64,000 nucleotides of DNA from Maribacter antarcticus DSM 21422 (GCF_000621125.1 NZ_KK211215.1:37380-101379), one strand, 5' to 3'; positions 39,396 through 48,523 are shown, numbered from the stretch's first letter. A program made the numbers and translations. The notes: a model not told the origin generated them from the letters alone.

Positions 39396-40583
39396 CTATA
39401 GTGCTGCTTTTATCCTCGCCACAGCCTCTCGAATCTCTTTTTCTGAAGCCGCATAGGATATTCGTATACAATTACCATTTCCGAACGCGTCACCTGTTAC
39501 GGTGGCTACATTTGCGTTCTCTAATAAATACATAGCAAAATCTGATGCATTATCAATTTTGGTTCCGTTTAATGTTTTTCCAAAATAGGCAGTAACGTCT
39601 GGAAAAACATAAAAGGCACCTTCTGGCTCATTACACGTAAACCCATCAATATTGTTCAAAAGTTCAAGAATCAATTTTCTACGAACTTTAAACTCATCCA
39701 CCATGTATTGAATACGGGTAGGTGATTCGGTCAACGCCGTAATCACTGCCCGTTGTGCAATACAGTTGGCTCCGCTGGTAACCTGTCCTTGTAGCTTGTT
39801 ACATGCTCTAGCGATATACGCCGGCGCACCAATGTAACCGATACGCCATCCGGTCATTGCAAACGCCTTCGCTACACCGTTTACGGTAACAGTACGGTCG
39901 TACATATCCGGAAACTCGGCCATGGATGCATGTGCCGTAACCCCGTAATTAATATGCTCGTAAATTTCATCGCTTACGATAATTATTTGTGGGTGTTTTT
40001 TTAAAACGTCTGCTAAAGCCCTTAATTCTTCTTTACTGTAGATAGAGCCGCTAGGGTTGCAAGGCGAGCTGTACCATAGCATTTTGGTCTTTGGGGTAAT
40101 GGCAGCCTCTAGCTGTTGGGGAGTCATTTTGAAATCGCTTTCTATTGATGAGGGTACTTCTATGGGCACGCCATCGGCTAGTTTTACAATATCGCTGTAA
40201 CTTACCCAGTATGGGCAGGGTAAAATAACTTCGTCACCTTTGTTCAATACTACTTGTGCCACATTGTAAAGTGATTGTTTTGCACCGGTTGATACTACGA
40301 TTTGCGGCGCTGCATACTGCAATCCGTTATCACGTTTAAATTTGGTAATAATAGCATTTTTTAGCTCAACATAACCGTCTACTGGAGTATATGCATTATA
40401 GTCATCGTTTACTGCTTGGATGGCAGCATTTTTAATATAATCAGGGGTGTTGAAATCGGGTTCGCCAAGGCTTAAGCCGATTATATCTTTTCCTTCTGCT
40501 CTTAGTTGCCGGGCTTTTGCGGCCATTTCTAAGGTTGCGGAAGGTGTTACACTGTTAATCCTATCCGAAAGTTGATTACTCAT
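39396..40583 (-). CDS. aspC: Aspartate/aromatic aminotransferase, class I (fold type I PLP enzyme)
   Basis: 395 aa, Thermus-type aspartate aminotransferase (subgroup Ib). The PLP-lysine motif is VNGVAKAFAMTGWRIGY; other markers are LSLGEPDFNTPDYI, YTPVDGYVELKNAI, CPYWVSYSDI, YSSPCNPSGSIY and SDEIYEHINYG. Supplies aspartate, which is also a substrate of cyanophycin synthesis in this window. Monocistronic by context. Confidence 0.93.
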   Translation of the reverse strand: MSNQLSDRINSVTPSATLEMAAKARQLRAEGKDIIGLSLGEPDFNTPDYIKNAAIQAVNDDYNAYTPVDGYVELKNAIITKFKRDNGLQYAAPQIVVSTGAKQSLYNVAQVVLNKGDEVILPCPYWVSYSDIVKLADGVPIEVPSSIESDFKMTPQQLEAAITPKTKMLWYSSPCNPSGSIYSKEELRALADVLKKHPQIIIVSDEIYEHINYGVTAHASMAEFPDMYDRTVTVNGVAKAFAMTGWRIGYIGAPAYIARACNKLQGQVTSGANCIAQRAVITALTESPTRIQYMVDEFKVRRKLILELLNNIDGFTCNEPEGAFYVFPDVTAYFGKTLNGTKIDNASDFAMYLLENANVATVTGDAFGNGNCIRISYAASEKEIREAVARIKAAL

Positions 40584-40673
40584 AAGAATGTTCTTTTATT
40601 TGAATTCCCGCGCCTGTACCGAACTTGTCCCAGTATAGACGTGAATCTAGTCCATGAATGCTTTCATGCAAAG

Positions 40674-40681
40674 CAAAATTA
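40674..40681 (-). promoter_or_regulatory. -7 box (TAATTTTG) upstream of the aminotransferase gene
   Basis: TAnnTTTG match on the minus strand about 90 bp before the start codon; no -33 TTG in range. Confidence 0.35.
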
Positions 40682-40762
40682 AAACATTTGGAATTCTTTG
40701 TTGCTTTAAAAATCAATTGATTATTAACTATTTGAGCGTAGTTTGTGAATAGCGTTTAAATG

Positions 40763-40823
40763 AATAGCTCAATAATTACTTTCTGTATGTTTCTAAAATA
40801 CAGAAAGTAATTATTGAGCTATT
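40763..40823. repeat. Perfect 26-bp inverted repeat (long hairpin)
   Basis: 40763-40788 and 40798-40823 are exact reverse complements around a 9-nt loop. Unlike the terminators in this window it has no T-tract on either strand, and it is longer and AT-richer than they are. Located 22 bp after the desaturase stop codon and about 180 bp upstream of the aminotransferase start. May be an RNA-stabilising 3' hairpin, a protein-binding palindrome or a mobile-element relic. Confidence 0.95.
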
Positions 40824-40845
40824 AAAAGTTGTTTAACAAGTAACG

Positions 40846-41946
40846 CTATACTTGCAAAGCAGGTTGTTTACCTAATTCTTTTAAATGTGAAAAGTGAGAA
40901 ATAAGAGCTTTTCTAGTCGTTTTGTACTCGTTGTAAGGTAAATTGAATTCTTTCGCGGTTTCTTTTACGATTTTAGAAATTTTTGTATAATGAACATGGC
41001 TGATGTTTGGAAATATATGATGCTCTACCTGATGATTAAGTCCGCCCGTAAACCAGTTCACAAGTTTATTTTTTGTACCAAAGTTTACCGTAGTAAATAA
41101 CTGGTGAATGGCCCATGTGTTTTTCATCGTACCACTTTCGTCCGGTAATGGCGTATCCGCCTCATCAACAATGTGCGCCAATTGGAATACAACACTCAAA
41201 ATAACTCCCGCAACGTAATGCATAACAAAGAAGCCTAATAATATTTTATACCAAGCAATATCCAATAACAACATCGGAAGTACAATCCAAATAGTTACAT
41301 ATAAGGTCTTGGTGATAAGTAAAGTAGTCCAATTCGTAGTTGCACTAGGTAATTTTCCATAGGATAACTTGCGCTTCATATACCGGTACATCTGTTGAAA
41401 ATCTGTGGTAATGGCCCAATTAAACGTTAGTAATCCGTAAAGAAGAACAGAATAAAAATGTTGAAATTTATGGTGTTTTTTCCACTCGGTATGTTTGGAA
41501 AATCTTAGAATCCTACCGGCTTCCATATCCTCATCATGTTCGTGAATATTAGTGTAGGTGTGATGCAGTACATTGTGCTGTACTTGCCAATTGTAAACGT
41601 TACCAGCAAGGATGTAAATGCTACCTCCCATAAATTTATTCACCCATTTCTTATTGGAATACGCGCCATGGTTACCATCATGCATTACGTTCATACCAAC
41701 ACCCGCCATACCAACACCCATTACTATCGTCAGTAGCAAGTTTGCCCAATTGGGAAGGCCTAAGGTTAAAATCAGAAAATACGGTGCCAAAAACAACGAG
41801 AACATAACAATCGTTTTCAGATGTAGTCTCCAGTTGCCAGTTTTTTTTATTTCATTCTTTTTAAAGTAATCGTTTACACGTCCGTTTAAGGTTTTGAAAA
41901 ATTGTGCGGTGTCTTTTCTCGGAAATCGAATTGTTTTTTTTTCCAT
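40846..41946 (-). CDS. Membrane fatty acid desaturase (linoleoyl-CoA desaturase-like)
   Basis: 366 aa di-iron integral membrane desaturase. The three histidine boxes are present: HDGNHGAYSN (near 108), HNVLHHTYTN (near 140) and NHQVEHHIFPNISHVHY (near 310), the last with the QVEHH form seen in front-end/acyl-lipid desaturases. Hydrophobic helices flank them (FSLFLAPYFLILTLG, LLLTIVMGVGMAGVGMN, LLDIAWYKILLGFFVMHYVAG). Introduces a double bond into membrane lipids, probably for cold adaptation; regiochemistry unknown. Divergent from rsmG. Confidence 0.92.
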   Translation of the reverse strand: MEKKTIRFPRKDTAQFFKTLNGRVNDYFKKNEIKKTGNWRLHLKTIVMFSLFLAPYFLILTLGLPNWANLLLTIVMGVGMAGVGMNVMHDGNHGAYSNKKWVNKFMGGSIYILAGNVYNWQVQHNVLHHTYTNIHEHDEDMEAGRILRFSKHTEWKKHHKFQHFYSVLLYGLLTFNWAITTDFQQMYRYMKRKLSYGKLPSATTNWTTLLITKTLYVTIWIVLPMLLLDIAWYKILLGFFVMHYVAGVILSVVFQLAHIVDEADTPLPDESGTMKNTWAIHQLFTTVNFGTKNKLVNWFTGGLNHQVEHHIFPNISHVHYTKISKIVKETAKEFNLPYNEYKTTRKALISHFSHLKELGKQPALQV

Positions 41947-42057
41947 GTATGCTAAGCTTTTTTATGTAAATATAACGTAAATGACTTCGTTATAGTTTGA
42001 TACCTTGATTAAAAACAGAATCTTTGCATGATTAAATGTACTACATTAATTATTTTA

Positions 42058-42065
42058 CAAAGATA
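42058..42065 (-). promoter_or_regulatory. -7 box (TATCTTTG) for the desaturase gene, next to the rsmG start
   Basis: TAnnTTTG match on the minus strand just 4 bp before the rsmG ATG on the other strand. Would give a desaturase leader of about 105 nt. Confidence 0.35.
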
Positions 42066-42068
42066 CGA

Positions 42069-42704
42069 ATGACTACGGAAAGACTATTTGAATATTTTCC
42101 CAATTTATCTCAAGAACAAAAAACTCAATTTGTTTTGTTGGAAGAATTATACAAGGATTGGAATCAAAAAATAAATGTGGTTTCCAGAAAGGATATCGAC
42201 GAACTCTACCTAAGGCACGTTTTACATTCGCTGGGCATCGCTAAAATTCAGGAGTTTAATGATGGTGCTGAGGTTTTGGATGTAGGTACAGGTGGCGGGT
42301 TTCCTGGTGTTCCGTTAGCTATTTTATTTCCAAATGTACATTTTACGCTTGTAGATTCTATTGGTAAAAAAATAAAGGTGGTAGAAGAAGTGGTGCAAGG
42401 GCTGGGACTAACCAACGTAGTAACGATTAACGCAAGGGTAGAGGAGGTTCCAAAGCAGTTTGATTTTATTGTTAGCCGTGCGGTTGCAGTCATGCCCACC
42501 TTTGTACATTGGGTAAAAGGAAAAATAAAAAAAGAATCTGTTCACCAACGGCGCAACGGTATTCTTTACTTGAAAGGTGGAAATCTAGAGGAAGAGTTAA
42601 AAGAGTATAGAACAGCTAAAATTTTTGAGTTGTCCGATTATTTCAATGAAGAATTCTATGATACCAAACGTGTGGTTTATCTTCCTATCAAATTCAAAGG
42701 ATAA
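42069..42704 (+). CDS. rsmG: 16S rRNA (guanine-527-N7)-methyltransferase
   Basis: 211 aa Rossmann-fold methyltransferase (GidB) that methylates G527 of 16S rRNA; loss gives low-level streptomycin resistance. N-terminus LFEYFPNLSQEQKTQFVLLEELYKDWNQKINVVSRKD, SAM motif VLDVGTGGGFPGVPLAI, then LVDSIGKKIKVVEEV and FIVSRAVAVMP, all typical. Start set to ATG 42069; the frame extends to 42036 but the extra residues are not conserved and overlap the opposite-strand promoter. Divergent from the desaturase gene. Confidence 0.96.
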   Translation: MTTERLFEYFPNLSQEQKTQFVLLEELYKDWNQKINVVSRKDIDELYLRHVLHSLGIAKIQEFNDGAEVLDVGTGGGFPGVPLAILFPNVHFTLVDSIGKKIKVVEEVVQGLGLTNVVTINARVEEVPKQFDFIVSRAVAVMPTFVHWVKGKIKKESVHQRRNGILYLKGGNLEEELKEYRTAKIFELSDYFNEEFYDTKRVVYLPIKFKG

Positions 42705-42987
42705 CTTACGTATGCACTTTACCAATACTTCTAAAAACTAGATAGCTATTGTTTAAGCTTTGGACCAAACAGGCAGGATGGGAAAGATATAAATGCTATT
42801 TTCAAATAGAAGTACTCCTAGAACATCTACTAGCATCTTGTTTTTAGGGTACTTAAGTCAAAAAGATAATTAAACACCGTAACCTGAGATGCTAATATCT
42901 TCTATGTTCTCAATCTAACGGCTTGCCTTTATGATTGATTTTTCAAGGAAATCACTAGGCTAAAGCAAGTATTTTGAGGTGTCACTG

Positions 42988-43140
42988 CTACTTTTTTATA
43001 CAATCTATCTCATTTTTCAACCAATCCACATCTTCTATTGGATTACTTACATCGCATGCTTCGACGGCTGATATATCGGATTAATCACCAGTTCGGAATA
43101 CCAAGCTCTATAAGTTAATAAAGAGCGTACAGTTTTTCAT
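42988..43140 (-). pseudogene. Decayed small lipoprotein gene (DWLK-type)
   Basis: One minus-strand frame from ATG 43140 reads MKNCTLFINL, TAG, SLVFRTGD, TAA, SDISAVEACDVSNPIEDVDWLKNEIDCIKK, then TAG at 42988-42990. The segment 'C-x-x-x-NPIEDVDWLKNEID' matches the 'DPLE(D/E)LPWLKE' motif at the start of many small Bacteroidota lipoproteins. So this looks like a nonsense-ridden copy; the C-terminal part (down to about 42700) is too degraded to follow. Confidence 0.5.
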
Positions 43141-43221
43141 TTTTACTGCTTTTTGTTTAGCTGCGTGGTAATCGAATTGGCTGTTTTGTCCATGGTTTTT
43201 TTAATGTTTGTAAATCCTTAC

Positions 43222-43734
43222 TTATTCACTCCATGGTGGCACAACACCGTTAGACCGAGCGTAGGCTATTAGCTGTCCTTTATGCTCGCCATTATGCTCC
43301 ATCATGGATAAGAGCCCTCCTAGTTTGTTCATTTTAGCAAAACCGAAATCTACTTCTTCGTTAAGCTGTGCACTCTCTACCATCATTATGGTTTCCAAAA
43401 CAAAGGCATTACTTTTTTTAAGCGTGGCAATAATGTTCTCTTTTCCAGTGGTTTTTCCTATACCCATCATGTCTACATCGGTAGGAGGCGCAAAACCCAT
43501 TTTAGACGCCAAATAATAATTTGCTCCGGCTACATGTAAGAGCGCCTCGCCAACGGAACTTACACCATCGCTAGGTCTCCAGTCATATTGTTCTTCGGAA
43601 AAAGCTTCCGCTAGTTGAATGACTTGCGCTTGATTACCTGTTAAGACGGATTGTATAGTTGATTGTGCGAGATTGTCTTGGCTGTAGCTTATAGTCATCG
43701 CCAATACCATAAATACCAGTATTATTTTTTTCAT
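43222..43734 (-). CDS. Exported DinB-like protein
   Basis: 170 aa with an N-terminal signal peptide (MKKIILVFMVLAMTISYSQ). The mature part is a DinB/YfiT-type four-helix bundle: EAFSEEQYDWRPSDGVSSVGEALLHVAGANYYLASKMG, then LLSMMEHNGEHKGQLIAYARSNGVVPPWS. His residues in LLHVAG, MEHNGEH and neighbours are the metal-site positions of this fold. Enzymatic activity unknown; related proteins include thiol-dependent transferases. Transcribed toward the decayed lipoprotein gene. Confidence 0.85.
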   Translation of the reverse strand: MKKIILVFMVLAMTISYSQDNLAQSTIQSVLTGNQAQVIQLAEAFSEEQYDWRPSDGVSSVGEALLHVAGANYYLASKMGFAPPTDVDMMGIGKTTGKENIIATLKKSNAFVLETIMMVESAQLNEEVDFGFAKMNKLGGLLSMMEHNGEHKGQLIAYARSNGVVPPWSE

Positions 43735-43754
43735 TTTGTAAGTTATTAATAAGA

Positions 43755-43787
43755 AAAGGTTCCGTAGTATAGACTAACAGAACCTTT
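43755..43787 (-). terminator. Terminator after pruA
   Basis: 8-bp perfect stem (43755-43762 with 43780-43787) with a 17-nt loop and TTTTCTT on the minus strand, about 60 bp after the pruA stop. Confidence 0.55.
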
Positions 43788-43845
43788 AATTATAGGTAAA
43801 ATATTTAGCCTAATTGTCTATTTTAATTTATTCATTATCAGTTTT

Positions 43846-45474
43846 TTACCCTAAAAATGGATACCTGTAGTCTTCTGGTGTAACAAACGTTTCTTTGATA
43901 AGTCTTGGAGATACCCAGCGCATTAGGTTTTGAGCAGAACCCGCTTTATCGTTTGTTCCGGAAGCCCTTGCTCCACCAAAAGGCTGTTGTCCAACAACGG
44001 CTCCCGTTGGTTTGTCGTTTATGTAGAAATTACCAGCACAGTTTTGAAGCGCTTTTGTTGCTTCGTCAATAGCATATCTGTCTTTGGACAAGACGGCTCC
44101 CGTTAAGGCGTACTCCGATGTTGCATCTACTAATTTAAGTGTTTTGCTCCAATCTTTATCTTCGTAAACGTATATGGTAACTACTGGTCCAAAAAGTTCT
44201 GTTTCCATAGTAGTGTACTTAGGGTCGGTAGTTAGGATAACAGTAGGTTCAATAAAGTATCCTTTGGATTTGTCATAATTTCCTCCAGCTATTATCTCGG
44301 CGTTGTTATCCTTTTTGGCTTGATCAATATAGCTTGCCAATTTGTCAAAAGATCCCTCATGAATCACAGCTGTAACATAATTGGTCATATCCTCTGGTGA
44401 GCCAGGTGTATTGAAAGAAGCGACATCTTTCTTGACGAGTTCCAGAATTTCATTGGCTGTGGATTTTGGCAAATATACCCGGGATGCAGCAGAACATTTT
44501 TGCCCTTGGAATTCGAATGCTCCACGAACGATGGCTGTTGCAACTTGCGCAGGTTTAGCTGATGGATGGGCTATAATAAAATCCTTACCACCTGTTTCCC
44601 CTACTATTTTAGGGTAGGTCTTATAGTTGTGTATGTTGTTTCCTATTTGCTTCCAAAGTTCCTTAAATACATGCGTAGAACCGGTAAAGTGTATTCCTGC
44701 AAAATCAGGACTTGCAAGTACGGTCTCCGTAATCATTACTGGATCCCCATAAACTACGTTGATTACACCATCAGGAAGGCCTGCTTCTTTGAACACATCT
44801 ACAATTACTTTAGCAGAAAATATCTGACTGTCGCTGGGCTTCCAAACAACAACATTTCCCATCATAGCGGCGCTCGCAGGAAGGTTTCCGGCAATAGCAG
44901 TAAAATTGAATGGTGTAATAGCGTATACAAAACCTTCTAAAGGTCTATACTCTACACGGTTCCAGATACCTTCTGCAGAATCTGGTTGTTCAGAATAAAT
45001 TTGTGTCATATATTCTACGTTAAAGCGTAGAAAATCTATCAACTCGCACGCGGCATCTATCTCTGCTTGATGTATGGTCTTGGACTGCGCCATCATGGTT
45101 GCAGCGTTGATTTTGGCACGGTAAGGTCCAGCAAGTAGCTCTGCAGCTTTCATGAAGATGGCTGCGCGTTGTTCCCAAGTTAGGTTTGCCCAAGCGTCTC
45201 TTGAGTCTAAACAATTGGCAATGGCTTTACTCACATGTTTTTTGTCGGCCACATGATAAGTTCCTACAATGTGTTTATGGTCATGTGGTGGTGACATTGG
45301 CTTAGTGTTTCCAGTACGTACTTCGTCGGCACCTATGTACATAGGTACGTCAACGGTGCTATTGTAATATGCTTTATATTGTTTTAAAACCTCTTCGCGC
45401 TCTGGGCTTCCTGGCACAAAGCTTTTTATTGGTTCGTTAAATGCAGTTGGAACTTGGAAAAAACCTTTACCCAT
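43846..45474 (-). CDS. pruA: 1-pyrroline-5-carboxylate dehydrogenase
   Basis: 542 aa aldehyde dehydrogenase oxidising glutamate semialdehyde to glutamate in proline/arginine catabolism. Conserved: ITPFNFTAIAGNLPASAAMMGNVVVWKPSD, GDPVMITETVLASPDFAGIHFTGST, GETGGKDFIIAHPSA and the catalytic Cys in RGAFEFQGQKCSAASRVYLP, and QQPFGGARASGTNDKAG near the C-terminus. Length fits the monofunctional P5CDH seen in eukaryotes and Bacteroidota. It can feed on carbon from arginine released by cyanophycin breakdown, but nothing in the sequence links their regulation. Confidence 0.95.
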   Translation of the reverse strand: MGKGFFQVPTAFNEPIKSFVPGSPEREEVLKQYKAYYNSTVDVPMYIGADEVRTGNTKPMSPPHDHKHIVGTYHVADKKHVSKAIANCLDSRDAWANLTWEQRAAIFMKAAELLAGPYRAKINAATMMAQSKTIHQAEIDAACELIDFLRFNVEYMTQIYSEQPDSAEGIWNRVEYRPLEGFVYAITPFNFTAIAGNLPASAAMMGNVVVWKPSDSQIFSAKVIVDVFKEAGLPDGVINVVYGDPVMITETVLASPDFAGIHFTGSTHVFKELWKQIGNNIHNYKTYPKIVGETGGKDFIIAHPSAKPAQVATAIVRGAFEFQGQKCSAASRVYLPKSTANEILELVKKDVASFNTPGSPEDMTNYVTAVIHEGSFDKLASYIDQAKKDNNAEIIAGGNYDKSKGYFIEPTVILTTDPKYTTMETELFGPVVTIYVYEDKDWSKTLKLVDATSEYALTGAVLSKDRYAIDEATKALQNCAGNFYINDKPTGAVVGQQPFGGARASGTNDKAGSAQNLMRWVSPRLIKETFVTPEDYRYPFLG

Positions 45475-45502
45475 TGTTATAATTTTAAAAATTAAAGTAA
45501 AA

Positions 45503-45510
45503 CAAAGATA
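45503..45510 (-). promoter_or_regulatory. -7 box (TATCTTTG) for pruA
   Basis: TAnnTTTG match 28 bp upstream of the pruA ATG on the minus strand; no clear -33 TTG. Confidence 0.5.
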
Positions 45511-45731
45511 AGCTTAGTAAGTGAGAATTAAAAGCGAAAAGGGGCTGAGCGTCCGCTTCCGAAAATCTAATATGTAGAAAATAAGGCTTAGTCGCTAAGA
45601 TGGTATAAAACGGTAATAAAATAAGGTGTTTAGTTAGCGGGCGGCACTTAATTATTCGGCACCGAAGAGTAGACTAACCTTGTTTAAAATGTGCTGTTTT
45701 ACAGGCTACATAATTGAATTGAAGAAGGATT

Positions 45732-46118
45732 TTAATTCAGGGCAAATGGTGCGCTAAATTTAAATGTAGGAATGAGTACTCTAAATTTTTCGTTGGAATT
45801 AAAATTAAACATATTGTAGTGTCCCCTCATAGCTCCGATAGGAGAGGTAAGTAAACACCCAGAATTATACGTATGAGCTTCTCCAGGGTTAATGACCGGT
45901 TTTTTTCCAATAACACCTTCGCCATCTAAGGTTTCCATATCGTTCAGAGAATCGTATATTCTCCAATGGCGCGAAGTTAATTGAACAGCATCCTTACTTT
46001 GGTTTTCAATGGTGATGGTGTACCCAAATGCATAATGCATCTTGTAATTTTTGAAGAAGGTGCCTTCAAAATTAGTATTTACCGATATCTTTATTCCTTT
46101 AGTTACTTGTGTTGTCAT
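45732..46118 (-). CDS. apaG: ApaG family protein
   Basis: 128 aa single ApaG/FN3-like domain. Conserved features: GIKISVNTNFEG near the start, AFGYTITIENQSKDAVQLTSRHWRIYDSLND, GEGVIGKKPVINPGEAHTYNSGC and SPIGAMRGHYNMFN. ApaG is linked to Co2+/Mg2+ resistance phenotypes in enterobacteria, but its biochemical role is unsettled. Stands alone here. Confidence 0.93.
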   Translation of the reverse strand: MTTQVTKGIKISVNTNFEGTFFKNYKMHYAFGYTITIENQSKDAVQLTSRHWRIYDSLNDMETLDGEGVIGKKPVINPGEAHTYNSGCLLTSPIGAMRGHYNMFNFNSNEKFRVLIPTFKFSAPFALN

Positions 46119-46160
46119 AAGTCTCTGTAATACGTAAAAATAATACCTCCCAAAATTAAA

Positions 46161-46710
46161 CTACTTTCCAATTCTAGCTAAAATAACAAAAACTGGATTA
46201 AGAATTTCCTTTTTAACAATAGTTTAAAATCTACCTTGACTATAAAAACTTTGGATTGCCGTAGTAAAGATAGATAGTTAAAACCAAAAGGATAAAACCC
46301 GTTGCCTTCTAGCTTAAAACACTGTTAATCATAAAACTATTAGAGAGCAAGGTAAATAACAGTTGTTTATTATGAAAGTAAAATATTAGATAATCGGTAT
46401 ATGCATACTTTTTCCTGATATGTATCAACCAAATAGATAGTAGGAATAAGCATAGGAAGAAAAATGTAGTAAAAAGCAGTTTTGACATACCTGTATTAAT
46501 AACCAATTCAGATTCCGTAATTAGGTCATTTGCTCGGAAAAAAAACTTTGTTGCTTGTGGTATTTTTAAGTTGTATTTGTTCTCTGTTTTGGTGAAATTA
46601 TGAAACCTATTATTTCCTATTGAAGTACCGGAAAAGGCTAGTTTTTCAAAATAAAATGGATTTAAGTAATCAGTAGCGTTTTGTTCTCTTTTGGGATTGG
46701 AACGTATCAC
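46161..46710 (-). pseudogene. Remnant of a multi-helix membrane protein, possibly DUF3667-like
   Basis: A 133-codon open piece (46710-46309) contains LLFTTFFFLCLFLLSIWLIHI followed by RKKYAYTDYLIFYFHNKQLLF, a basic-aromatic-His motif typical of DUF3667 membrane proteins. Reading continues after its TAG as KATGFILLVLTIYLYYG, then a frameshift and QSFYSQGRF, TAA, TIVKKEILNPVFVILARIGK to a TAG at 46161. The 5' half, including the zinc-ribbon that begins this family, is not recognisable. Family assignment is by motif memory; decay is shown directly by the stops and the shift. Confidence 0.5.
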
Positions 46711-47251
46711 GGAGTTTATTATTCAAACTAGTTCGGTTATTACCCCAGCCATTTCTAAAGCATCGCATTCGAAGATTCATTGATTTTTATCAGCTTTGAC
46801 CTCGTTAAGATCAATATTCTTAAGGTGCGGATGTGTTTGTATTTATCAATCCATTTTTTGTTTTTTTTTCAAGTAAATCCAACTTTTTTGAATTAGCAAG
46901 AAACACCATCAATAGAAAATATAAAGGCCAAGCTTACTAAAAATTAAAAGGAATCGGTTAGGATATACATATGCCCAAAATCTATGTATTTGCGATTTTT
47001 TCAGGTCTAGTCAGGTGGGCGTGTGTTTTTATAAGCGTAACGTCTTAGGATATTAGACTTCGAAGAACGCTTCAAAAAAAATCACTAAAGCTTTATTTTT
47101 TGGTGCTATTGGGTTGTGAGAAGGTAGGGTGCTACCTGTCGCCCTTATTAAGTGAATACTTGCAGTTTAGACAGGTAATGACGCGCTATTTTAGTTTACA
47201 TCCGTTAGTCTGTTTGTATTTAGTTTTAAATTCAGGAACCTTTTGGGTAAC
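46711..47251. other. 540-bp gap with no recognisable gene
   Basis: Only short open frames with stops in all six frames. Its right part may hold the 5' half of the decayed membrane-protein gene, but nothing can be followed reliably. Confidence 0.5.
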
Positions 47252-48496
47252 CTAATTGGTTATGGTTCTTGAGTTAGCAGACCCTACACCTATAATGCTA
47301 TCGTAGATATCACCGAAATCCCTATAGTACACCAAAATCAAATAGTTGTTTTCCGTAAAATGAAAATCCCCACCAACATCATTGAGTCTGATGTTGTTAT
47401 TTTCCCCTTTTACGGCATACTTGTAGTTGTAGAACCCTTGCTTTAATTTTATGGTTGCCTCCATCATACCATTGTCCTCATTGTAGGTCATTTTATTTTC
47501 ATCGGTGAGCGCATAGTTGTTATATTTTCCAAAAATATGAACATCGTCCAAAGCTAAAATATCAGTGTAGGGTAGGCTAAAATGTACTTTTGTGTATTCC
47601 GCTTCCCGAGAATCGTTGTCTCCTTGTAATGTGCGTACTACGAAATCCCCGTTCACGTCTGGGAAGTACGTGTAGGGTTCGTCGTTTCTGAAACCGTCTG
47701 AAAATAGATAGTGATTGTATATATCGATAAGGTCTATTCTTCCTATTTGAGAACTTGGTGCTCTAAGGTCGCTTGTGTCAAAAAGTAAATATTCGTTACC
47801 CCCAAAGAAGGAGGTTTCAAGGTCGTATTTATACACCAGTTCATTACCTAAAGTAAATTGGGGAGGGATATTGTACAGCGCTGTTGGCCAATAGTAATTT
47901 TGTAAAATTGCTATTTTGACTTCTTTTTTTGGGTTCACCAATCTAAAATTCCCTGAATTAATGGAGAGTTGAACCACTTGCTTCTCGTTTAAAAATTCAA
48001 AATCTCGGGGTCGTTTAACTGTACCTCCAACGGTTACTAAGTTTTTATAGACAATAAACCGTCTTGAAAATTGTAATTCGTAATTGTTGTTGTAGATTTC
48101 TAAAACGTAGTTTCCAGTAACCTTAAGGCGTACATTTTCGTTCGGAATTGTGAGTTGATAGTTGGAATACGTTTCCAGGGTGTTGTAGCTATTTGAATAA
48201 TTTATAATTCGCTGGTTATCCACACCATTAAGAAATTGGGATTTGAGCAAATCGGAGGGTGTCCAATCATAATCGCAATGTAAAATTTTATAGTAATAAT
48301 CCTGCTCGTTGGCCATTAAATCATCGAACTCTAAATATATAGGTTCACCAATCTTAATTATTGGAAATTGATCTTCGGTAGGTCCCTTAAAAGTAATTGA
48401 TTTGATGTTTGATGGAGCATTCATCTCAACTTGCACTTGACAAAAAGCCGATTGGACAAAAAGTAAAAAAACAATATGTTTAAGCAATACGCACAT
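47252..48496 (-). CDS. Type IX secretion system plug protein (DUF5103)
   Basis: 414 aa exported protein; signal peptide to about residue 19 (FLLFVQSAFCQ). Family features: IGEPIYLEFDDLMANEQDYYYKILHCDYDW, LKSQFLNGVDNQRIINYSNSYNTLETYSNYQLTIPN, then SRRFIVYKNLVTVGGTV and a second beta-sandwich (FGKYNNYALTDENKMTYNED). These proteins plug the periplasmic or outer side of the T9SS SprA translocon when substrates are absent. Transcribed divergently from nqrA, each with its own -7 box. Confidence 0.88.
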   Translation of the reverse strand: MCVLLKHIVFLLFVQSAFCQVQVEMNAPSNIKSITFKGPTEDQFPIIKIGEPIYLEFDDLMANEQDYYYKILHCDYDWTPSDLLKSQFLNGVDNQRIINYSNSYNTLETYSNYQLTIPNENVRLKVTGNYVLEIYNNNYELQFSRRFIVYKNLVTVGGTVKRPRDFEFLNEKQVVQLSINSGNFRLVNPKKEVKIAILQNYYWPTALYNIPPQFTLGNELVYKYDLETSFFGGNEYLLFDTSDLRAPSSQIGRIDLIDIYNHYLFSDGFRNDEPYTYFPDVNGDFVVRTLQGDNDSREAEYTKVHFSLPYTDILALDDVHIFGKYNNYALTDENKMTYNEDNGMMEATIKLKQGFYNYKYAVKGENNNIRLNDVGGDFHFTENNYLILVYYRDFGDIYDSIIGVGSANSRTITN

Positions 48497-48515
48497 TTAT
48501 CAGCAAATTATATTT

Positions 48516-48523
48516 CAAAGGTA
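48516..48523 (-). promoter_or_regulatory. -7 box (TACCTTTG) for the plug protein gene
   Basis: TAnnTTTG match 19 bp upstream of the ATG at 48496 on the minus strand. Confidence 0.5.

Noticed and set aside
40763..40823. Calling the 26-bp inverted repeat a terminator
   Set aside because: No T-tract follows the stem on either strand, unlike the other terminators here; listed as a repeat instead.
46711..46880. Possible N-terminal half of the DUF3667-like relic or a transposase scrap
   Set aside because: Short coding-like stretches appear in two frames, but none can be followed or matched with confidence.
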